Assembly (NCBI RefSeq): GCF_032854445.1
Contig: NC_088306.1
Coordinates: 28,181,764-28,245,763 of the forward strand
Length of the DNA: 64,000 nt
Origin: Liolophura sinensis
Taxonomy: Eukaryota; Mollusca; Polyplacophora; Chitonida; Chitonidae
Direction: 5' to 3'
Shown: positions 58,901-64,000 of the stretch, piece by piece
How positions within the stretch are numbered: position 1 is the stretch's first letter
How the letters are laid out: each line of letters begins with the position of its first letter
The notes under the pieces: model-generated
The model's input: only the letters and a program-made list of their open reading frames with translations
What the model was told of the DNA's origin: nothing
The model's database searches: none
Program-made: the position numbers and the translations under genes

Positions 58901-61645
58901 TAATGGCCATACACCAGAGGTCCCTGTAACACAACCCACACACACGTCCATTTTTATAATCAGACTTCTCTTTAAACTTTCACATGTTTTAGATAAACTT
59001 TATGACTGTAACACTTTTTGGCTATATGCTCAAAATTTTGTTAACCATACTGAAAAAAAGTTTGCCCGCCTGATGAATAAAATGGGTTATAACTTGTACT
59101 GGTTCTGCCTATCAGAATAAATGAAGAAGCAAAACCACTCAACTATACTTACATTTACGGTAGTTATATCCTTGTACTTTAAAAATGAGCATTAAATTCC
59201 TCCTTGAGTAAACTTAATTAACACTTTTGAACAATAATTTAGTGCCACAGATAATAAATCTTAATACACTTAAAATAAGCGATTCCGGTCTGTCGGTCAC
59301 ATCATATGTACCAATGTAAATGCATTATTACATATAAAACTCTCAGGTATTAATGTAAAATATTTATTTTCTTGTCTAGACTATAGAAATAAATAATGTT
59401 TTGCCACTCTAATCTACGTTTTGATATCGTAATGTTAATACAGTGAAAAATATACTCTACACGTAACCTAGTGCTAGGTGGGAAGAGTAAATGTGGGAAT
59501 CCCCAGTGATGAAAGCTATAACTTTGAAGTCCTCTACCTCAGCTTTGATCTATGCCAATGTGAGTTAAAGGTTAGAGTGGATAAAGAAGCCGGCAGAACA
59601 ATCAACATCACAACACGCCATTGTACTGAAATACAGCACCATTAATGGGCGCTAGGGCTCGGGTTAACAAGGCAATTAGCGAAACAACACAGCGTGAAAA
59701 TATGCACACTTCCTCTGTTTTAATGCATGAGGTAACAGCACACCTTGTTTGACTCCAGTGATACAGTGCTAAATTATCACAAAAAGGAAAACTTGGAAGC
59801 AGATGCAGTCAAGCATTAAATTCGCTACCTGAATTTTGAGTTTTAAACACACAGATGCACAGGTACGTCCTGGATAGGCTAATGTTACCCTAAATCTTCA
59901 ATAAATTTGACCCCAGTCATGGTGCATGTTTTTGCATATTACGGGATCTGACAGGTTATTGCATAATTTCTGTGGTTCACACATGGCCCTACCTCAACAT
60001 GACATAACACTCTACAAAACTCTAGTACATTTTGTTGTCAAATGGCATCAAAAGTTGTACTTCATCGAATTTAAGGTATATAGCACCCAGGGATGATGCC
60101 AAAATATTATACATAAACAATTAATAAAGTAAACTAAATTACTATATGCACATGCAATCAGAATATAGCAGCATATGATAAAGTTAAACTTGCATATGTA
60201 AGTGTACTTTACTGCTTAATTTACATGTGCACTTTACTGAGAGTTGTTTTAATAAATTAGAAGAAAATAGAAAAAGTAAGTAAATATGGAGAGAGTGTCC
60301 AGAATCTCTGGCTCTCTGCTTCATAACTGTCTAATTCCTCTTCACCCGGGGCTAGGAGCCATTTACTCATCGTGTTGAATTAGATAGTCATGTTAGATAC
60401 ATGAACAGTTGCAGTCAAAGCACAACTGAGATACATATTTTGTCACTGACAACTGATATTTACATGTACATGGTTTGAATACTGATTTCACTTAGACGCC
60501 TCGGACATACCTTGCATCTTTCCAACATCACTGAAAACTACTGACTGCTTCACTTAGCATGATTTCGTCCTATTTTCGTGCCTTAAATACTTTCTTAGTT
60601 CTTTGGAGGTTTGTGTTATATTTTGTTTTTGGGAATTGACCTTACGAGTATTGACCTGTTACGTCCTTACTGGTTGACGGCTGGTATACTATATGTCTGT
60701 TTCGATGAATAGATTAGTCTATGAATGTGTTTCAGAAGGAGAAAACCTAGCTGGCAAATCCTGGGGACATCACAATTATGTTCACCCAGTACCTCACAAA
60801 TATTGTCATTTCCTCAACCGAACCAAAAGGAGCCAGATTGCACCATTAACAGTCACAAGTAATTTACATTTTTTGCGTAATGGAGAGAGGGACATGGATC
60901 ATTGGTAAGGGTCCTCAAGACTGATGCACTGCAGTTTTAATCATGGCCTCGGGCAGATTCCTTGGCTTTTCTTGTTTGCTGAGCATCGCAGGTGACAATA
61001 AACAGTTCACAGCACTCATCTTGAGCTCAGATGTTTGTCAGTAACTTATCAAGATTGTGTGGTAGTTTTCCCCCGGCACACCCAGTTTCCCCCACCCATA
61101 AAACTGATCACGAGATATCAGATGCCTGGTTCTCACACGCTCCCTTTCTATACACTGATGATAAAACACTGCCGATGGCTGTGCTGTCATGGTGGGGGAC
61201 CACCGCTCTAAGAAAACCAGACGATTAACTACTGAAAAATTCTTCAATATTGCATTAAATAATATTCAAACAAATAAATTTAATAAAACTATTAATTAAT
61301 CAATTAATTCTGTAAGAACTCACTTTGACAGAGCCTGTTCCAGAAAATGCCACATAAGGATCAGGGTAAAGATCATGTTCCCATATTTTATCAGTGACAT
61401 TTTCCCCTCCACTCTGAGGAGTGGCTCTCTTCTGAACCAGGGAAATCTCCTCCATGATTTCTCCTTGCGAATTCAACCTCTGGATCTTGTTCGGGTTTTT
61501 GGGGTCCGGAAACGACAGTGCCACCTGGTGTTGGTGAAGCTCGACATGGTCGAAGCGCAACTTCTCTAACATGACCTTCACCTTTAAAGCCGAGAGTTTA
61601 TCCCATTCACCTCCTGACATTGTATTCGCATAACCTGGCAAATGT
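38144..61645 (-). CDS. Transferrin-receptor / GCPII-family protein, inactive peptidase type (11 exons, 5' end outside window)
   Basis: The encoded ectodomain (about 636 residues seen) follows the order of the transferrin receptor and glutamate carboxypeptidase II family. An N-terminal protease-like segment (FDHVELHQHQVALSF) is followed by the apical domain (GPLVYGHYGR, AGAKAVLFYWDP), the central protease-like part (GSIEPDRYVYIGAPR, SWGGAEFSDLG) and the helical dimerisation domain. The GCPII zinc-ligand and catalytic positions appear replaced: the H of GGHRD is P, the E-E pair region reads G-A-E, and the late D and H are also gone. It is therefore probably a non-peptidase binding protein, as transferrin receptors are. 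The cytosolic tail and membrane anchor must lie upstream. Exons on the - strand are 61645-61324, 58923-58801, 50891-50777, 48123-47974, 47275-47180, 45542-45331, 44812-44681, 44338-44150, 41059-40825, 39176-39011 and 38312-38144; all phases agree. A NAALADL2-type protein is the main alternative. Iron uptake is not shown by the sequence. Confidence 0.87.
38600..38965 (+). mobile_element. Two tandem tRNA-like SINE copies (family C)
   Basis: The second copy reads CCATTAGCTCAGATGTAAAG and GAATTCAAATCCCTGTAGAC, a tRNA-like box A / box B pair; the first has CGAGTTCAAATCTCAATGAG. Both end with a GTGGTCATGCAA or GCGGTCATGCAA motif about 140-150 bases on. Intronic to the - gene and opposite in sense to it. 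Confidence 0.6.
39011..39176 (-). CDS. Receptor-like exon: dimerisation helices
   Basis: The exon encodes DSLQQVALRFL, LNEDDLMVRRLNDHFLLLDR and the end of the helix. The pattern R-x-L-N-D-x-x-x-x-x-x-R matches the M-K-K-L-N-D-R-V-M-R-V-E helix of transferrin receptor. No RGD motif is present at the position used for transferrin binding in vertebrates. Confidence 0.88.
39355..40635. repeat. 52-bp tandem array, about 25 copies
   Basis: The unit contains GGGTCCTAAGCCCTTGTGTA and TGGGAAAGAACTACAGAACT. Variant units marked by CTACCGAACTC recur 471 bases apart, showing a nine-unit higher-order repeat. It lies in the intron between exons 41059-40825 and 39176-39011. Confidence 0.95.
40825..41059 (-). 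CDS. Receptor-like exon: start of helical dimerisation domain
   Basis: THLGGEEVTTLE corresponds to the Y-L-G-T-T-x-D-T segment, then amphipathic helices typical of the TfR dimerisation domain follow (VSIARVSVVTML). The active-site histidine expected near the start in GCPII is not in place. The length is 235 bases, phase 0 to 1. Confidence 0.86.
41255..41450 (+). mobile_element. MITE-like interspersed element, copy 2
   Basis: It runs from CTGATTCCACAAAGC to CGTGGAATTGACCCCTGG with the interior TAAAATCTTAAAAATGATG and CCGTAAGATTGAATTTC, matching 23815-24035. Confidence 0.6.
41645..41775 (+). mobile_element. SINE family A copy with intact tRNA-like head
   Basis: CTCTGTGGCTCAGTGGGTTA matches a Pol III box A and GCTGTGAGTTCAAGTCCAGC a box B. 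The body stops after GCTTCCTCTCTGGCTTC. This is the clearest evidence that family A is tRNA-derived. It is not a functional tRNA gene, as no cloverleaf closes. Confidence 0.85.
41776..42165. other. Intron of the receptor-like gene
   Basis: No recognised feature before the 12-bp array. Confidence 0.5.
42170..42830. repeat. 12-bp minisatellite GATGGCATGTAT / GATGACATGTAC
   Basis: About 55 units alternate between GATGGCATGTAT, GATGACATGTAC and close variants. A 12-base period keeps nearly all frames open on both strands. Longer blocks such as 42520-42600 and 42615-42695 are near repeats of each other. Not a gene. Confidence 0.95.
42831..44149. other. Intron of the receptor-like gene
   Basis: No array, element or exon was recognised between the 12-bp array and the exon at 44150. 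Confidence 0.55.
44150..44338 (-). CDS. Receptor-like exon: loop before dimerisation domain
   Basis: The exon encodes LYRVWSEWEKL and a stretch ending LGVSSISYQYAPTHNFHF, matching L-x-x-x-G-I-P-A-V-S-F of transferrin receptor. It is 63 codons long, phase 0, between CACCCAG and GTAAGT. Confidence 0.87.
44681..44812 (-). CDS. Receptor-like exon: YLDL strand
   Basis: AVVYLDLGQPVRGNQTLNV aligns with the family stretch A-Y-I-N-x-D-x-x-x-x-G-N, with the zinc-binding aspartate replaced by glycine. One N-Q-T sequon is present. It is 44 codons long, phase 0, between AACAG and GTGAGG. Confidence 0.88.
45331..45542 (-). CDS. Receptor-like exon: former catalytic centre
   Basis: DRYVYIGAPRTSFPD aligns with the family's D-x-Y-V-x-x-G-G-H-R-D-S-W, with H replaced by P and D by T. 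IKLCSWGGAEFSDLG aligns with F-A-S-W-D-A-E-E-F-G, with the catalytic glutamate replaced. These changes show loss of zinc binding, as in transferrin receptors. The length is 212 bases, phase 1 to 0. Confidence 0.9.
45575..45700 (-). mobile_element. SINE family A copy, inverted
   Basis: Inverted match with GAAATATTCTTCACTAAGG, CCATAATACTTGCC and GGTTGTGGGTTTTTCCCC. The same sense as the host gene, head missing. Confidence 0.75.
45930..47179 (-). repeat. 65-bp minisatellite built from an exon end plus its splice donor, about 19 copies
   Basis: On the gene strand each unit reads ATGGTGGCAACAATTCATGG, CTCTATTGAACCAG and then GTTAGTGT or GTCAGTGT. This matches the last 40 or so bases of the exon at 47275-47180 and the first bases of its intron, including the donor. 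The array adjoins that exon and extends 1.25 kb downstream in transcription order. Confidence 0.95.
47180..47275 (-). CDS. Receptor-like exon: return to protease-like domain
   Basis: The exon encodes VQLTVTNKIEKKF and YNVVATIHGSIEP, equivalent to the I-x-N-V-x-G-x-I-x-G-x-x-E-P-D strand pair of the family. It ends in phase 1 at donor GTTAGT. The last 40 or so bases and the donor recur in tandem downstream in the intron. Confidence 0.88.
47276..47973. other. Intron of the receptor-like gene
   Basis: Sequence with many GAAAAC / AACTGA motifs, without a clear repeat unit. Nothing else recognised. Confidence 0.5.
47974..48123 (-). CDS. Receptor-like exon: end of apical domain
   Basis: The exon encodes LAQTVSMETAEVLLRDQ, matching the family stretch I-P-V-x-x-I-S-x-x-x-A-E-x-L, then SSWSGGLNVTYRLGNK with a sequon. 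The 150-base length fits phase 1 to 1. The donor is GTGAAC. Confidence 0.87.
48411..48535. repeat. Two-copy direct repeat, about 55 bp
   Basis: GTGTCTAGCCACCAGACAGC and the following CTTGTAAAGG occur twice, the second time as GTGTCTAGCCACAAGACAGC. Intronic. Confidence 0.75.
48765..50755 (-). repeat. 35-bp tandem array with embedded GTAAGA, about 57 copies
   Basis: On the + strand the unit is close to GATACAACCATTATGATCTT plus ACTGAAATATGCTCA. On the gene strand every unit reads TTTCAGTAAGATCA, so it holds the strong donor core GTAAGA. The array starts about 25 bases past the real donor of the exon at 50891-50777 and fills most of the intron. Confidence 0.95.
50777..50891 (-). CDS. Receptor-like exon: apical domain core
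   Basis: The exon encodes ISYIKEAGAKAVLFYWDPVD, the typical helix-strand of the apical domain (compare the A-x-G-V-L-I-Y pattern), then FANSTKSGYSHIPYASI. One N-S-T sequon is present. The donor GTATGT is followed within about 40 bases by the 35-bp array. Confidence 0.9.
51440..51570. repeat. About 30-bp tandem repeat, 4 copies
   Basis: The unit contains GTCATGTAACACACAGGTGT. Intronic. Confidence 0.88.
51571..53530. other. Large intron of the receptor-like gene
   Basis: It holds AT microsatellites at 52108-52124 and an AC/AT microsatellite at 52886-52915, plus the 3' end of a SINE family B copy at 53345-53400 (TGATTGAAAAATTGTTGAGT, TTAAACCCCAAGCGC). No exon was recognised. Confidence 0.6.
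53530..54085. repeat. About 65-75-bp irregular tandem repeat, 8 copies
   Basis: Units share CAACAGACACCAGATCTGAT, TACCC, ACCTCACCCTACCCAAG and CCCTCACTAAAACA-type pieces with variable spacing. Intronic. Confidence 0.85.
54086..57130. other. Large intron of the receptor-like gene
   Basis: Non-repetitive AT-rich DNA. A purine-rich block with a G run lies near 56440-56515. No exon, SINE or array was recognised. Confidence 0.55.
57130..57300 (-). repeat. Interspersed repeat family E copy, inverted
   Basis: It carries, inverted, GAAAGAGCAACTTTCACTTC, GACAAAATTACATCGGTTGG and GGGCTTCACTAAGAG, matching 24480-24690. Confidence 0.55.
57575..57675 (+). mobile_element. SINE family A copy, tail part
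   Basis: CCGGTTTCCTCACACCATAT, AAGTGAAATATTCTTCAGTA and AAAACACCAATCACATAAAT mark the 3' half of the element. Confidence 0.78.
57735..58320. repeat. 64-bp tandem repeat, about 9 copies
   Basis: The unit contains TGTGTCCTTATATACATGTA, ACATTGGATATATCCATGGT and GAATATTTCCTTGATG. Intronic to the receptor-like gene. Confidence 0.94.
58345..58620 (-). mobile_element. SINE family A, full length, inverted
   Basis: Inverted: tail AAATAAATAATAAAAAT, AAACACCAATC, CATAATGCTGACCAGCG, the body, and a tRNA-like head with GTTAGCACGCCAGCGCAGTG and GGGGCCTGAAGGG. The same strand as the host gene, about 180 bases after the exon at 58923-58801. Confidence 0.88.
58801..58923 (-). CDS. Receptor-like exon: start of apical domain
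   Basis: GPLVYGHYGRVQDIAML matches the family pattern V-Y-x-x-Y/F-G at the entry to the apical (PA-like) domain. NTTNAVFLVRLGE corresponds to the SIVIVRAGK-type strand. It is 41 codons long, phase 0, bounded by TTACAG and GTAAGT. One N-T-T sequon is present. Confidence 0.88.
58924..61065. other. Intron of the receptor-like gene
   Basis: No array or exon was recognised in about 2.1 kb of AT-rich DNA. Confidence 0.55.
61065..61270 (+). mobile_element. Degenerate SINE-like copy
   Basis: CCCCCGGCACACCCAGTTTC resembles the family A body, and GAAAAATTCTTCAATATTGC with a CAAATAAATTTAATAAA tail resembles its end. The middle does not match, so this may be a rearranged copy. Confidence 0.45.
61324..61645 (-). 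CDS. Receptor-like exon: start of ectodomain core
   Basis: This is the first exon of the gene inside the window. It encodes a membrane-distal start resembling GCPII (KLRFDHVELHQHQ, LSFPDPKNPNK) and ends at FSGTGSVK. The acceptor is TATGTTTCAG and the donor GTGAGT; 322 bases, phase 2 to 0. Earlier exons must supply the cytosolic tail and transmembrane helix. Confidence 0.85.
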
Positions 61646-61949
61646 CTGAAACATAGAAACAAGAGAAATGAGAAATCTGAATTGACTGGAAAATACATGA
61701 ACATCTGAATTATGATGAGGTGTCAGGTTAAGACGTATTTAATTTTACTGGGTCTGACACCAGACAGCCATTCTAATACCCTGGATTTGCACAAATTGGC
61801 AAGGAGTTAGAGTGTTCTGACCTGTGCTCACTAGCTTCAGTCCCTGAAGATTGTGCGAGGTAAATTGTTGTCAATCTATTGTAAAATAAAAAATTGCAGT
61901 TACTGAAGCCTACACAAGCTAACTGTTGTTCCTTAACATGGTTTACTGT

Positions 61950-64000
61950 ACATGTAGTTTCAGTCACAGTCACTGAATTATGATTCCTGGCCTTCATCCA
62001 CACACAGTCACTGAATTAAGATTGCTGGCCTTCATCCACACACAGTCACTGAATTAAGATTGCTGGCCTTCACCCACATACAGTCACTGAATTAAGATTG
62101 CTGGCCTTCACCCACATACAGTCACTGAATTAAGATTGCTGGCCTTCACCCACATACAGTCACTGAATTAAGATTGCTGGCCTTCACCCACATACAGTCA
62201 CTGAATTAAGATTGCTGGCCTTCACCCACACACAGTCACTGAATTAAGATTGCTGGCCTTCACCCACATACAGTCACTGAATTAAGATTGCTGGCCTTCA
62301 TCCGCACACAGTCACTGAATTACGATTCCTGGCCTTCATCCACACACAGTCACTGAATTACGATTCCTGGCATTCATTCACTGAATTAAGATTCCTGGCT
62401 TTCATCTACACACAGTCACTGAATTATGATTCCTGGCTTTCATCCACACACTGTCACTGAATTAAGATTCCTGGCTTTCATCCACACACAGTCACTGAAT
62501 TAAGATTCCTGGCCTTCATCCACACACAGTCACTGAATTAAGATTCCTGGCCTTCATCCACACACAGTCACTAAATTAAGATTCCTGGCCTTCATCCACA
62601 TACAGTATAATTCCTGGCCTTCATCCACACACAGTCACTGAATTAAGATTCCTGGCATTCATCCACACACAGTCACTGAATTACGATTCCTGGCCTTCAT
62701 CCACACGCAGTCACTGAATTAAGATTCCTGGCATTCATCCACACACAGGCACTGAATTAAGATTCCTGGCAATCATCCACACGCAGTCACTGAATTAAGA
62801 TTCCTGGCCTTCATCCACACACAGTCACTGAATTATGATTCCTGGCATTCATCCACACACAGTCACTGAATTAAGATTGCTGGCCTTCATCCACATGCAG
62901 TCACTGAATTATGATTCCTGGCATTCATCCACACACAGTCACTGAATTAAGATTGCTGGCCTTCATCCACACACAGTCAATGAATTACGATTCCTGGCCC
63001 TCATCCACACACAGTCACTGAATCACGATTCCTGGCCATCATCCACACGCAGTCACTGAATTATGATTCCTGGCCTTCATCCACATACAGTCGCTGAATT
63101 ACGATTCCTGGCATTCATCCACACACAGACACTGAATTAAGATTCCCGGCCTTCATCCACACACAGTCACTGAATTAAGATTCCTGGCATTCATCCACAT
63201 GCAGTCACTGGATTAAGATTCCTGGCCTTCATCCACACACAGTCACTGAATTAAGATTCCTGGCCTTCATCCACACACAGTCACTGAATTAAGATTCCTG
63301 GGATTCATCCACATGCAGTCACTGAATTACGATTCCTGGCCTTCACCCACATACAGTCACTGAATTACGATTCCTGGCATTCATCCACACACAGTCACTG
63401 AATTATGATTCCTGGCATTCATCCACATGCAGTCACTGAATTAAGATTCCTGGCATTCATCCACATACAGTCACTGAATTAAGATTCCTGGCATTCATCC
63501 ACACACAGTCACTGAATTATGATTCCTGGCATTCATCTACACACAGTCACTAAATTAAGATTCCTGGCCTTCATCCACACACAGTCACTGAATTATGATT
63601 CCTGGCATTCATCCACACACAGTCACTGAATTACGATTCCTGGCATTCATCCACATGCAGTCACTGGATTAAGATTCTTGGCATTCATCCACACACAGTC
63701 ACTGAATTAAGATTCCTGGCCTTCATCCACATGCAGTCACTGAATTAAGATTCCTGGCCTTCACCCACATACAGTCACTGAATTAAGATTCTTGGCCTTC
63801 ATCCACACACAGTCACTGAATTACGATTCCTGGCATTCATCCACACACAGTCACTGAATTACGATTCCTGGCATTCATCCACATGCAGTCAATGAATTAA
63901 GATTCCTGGCATTCATCCACACACAGTCACTGAATTATGATTCCTGGCCTTCATCCACATACAGTCACTGAATTAAGATTCCTGGCCTTCATCCACACAC
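61950..64000. repeat. 38-bp tandem array, about 53 copies, reaching the window edge
   Basis: The unit contains GTCACTGAATTAAGATTCCT and GGCCTTCATCCACACACA. It begins about 300 bases upstream (in gene sense) of the exon at 61645-61324 and continues beyond the window. Units with TTGCTGG cluster at 62000-62320 and TTCCTGG units dominate after. Confidence 0.95.

Overview
The window is animal genomic DNA, most likely from a mollusc or another lophotrochozoan. Genes are split into short exons with GT-AG introns, introns run to several kilobases, and tRNA-derived SINEs and long minisatellites are scattered throughout. The taxon is inferred only from gene style and from SINE types that resemble those of marine molluscs. 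Nothing bacterial, viral or CRISPR-like was seen.

Two protein-coding genes lie tail to tail. On the + strand, 17 exons between 2651 and 25283 encode the 3' two thirds (about 1,000 residues) of an ABCC4/MRP4-type exporter: NBD1 from its Walker A, the linker, the second membrane domain, NBD2 and a long hydrophilic tail. The 5' exons lie before the window. On the - strand, 11 exons from 61645 down to 38144 encode about 636 residues of a transferrin-receptor / glutamate-carboxypeptidase-II family ectodomain (protease-like, apical and dimerisation regions) whose zinc-ligand positions are substituted. Its 5' exons lie beyond the window. Splice phases agree across both genes except at one place: a T7 run in the MRP4 exon at 15262-15493 carries one base too many for the conserved frame.

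Layout: 1-25283 is the MRP4-like gene with its introns, which hold about ten tandem arrays and many SINE copies. 25284-38143 is the convergent intergenic region with both probable 3' UTRs and four arrays. 38144-61645 is the receptor-like gene with six large intronic arrays. From 61950 to the window edge is a 38-bp array in a further intron of that gene.

The most notable pattern is that several minisatellites begin exactly at a splice junction or contain copies of one. About 33 copies of an acceptor-like sequence precede the first visible MRP4 exon. A 69-bp array starts at the first base of a donor. A 19-bp unit repeats one acceptor four times. A 65-bp array is made from the end of a receptor exon plus its donor. 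A 35-bp array beside another donor carries GTAAGA in each unit. The introns therefore carry many candidate decoy or alternative splice sites, which RNA data could test. No separate multi-gene system was identified.
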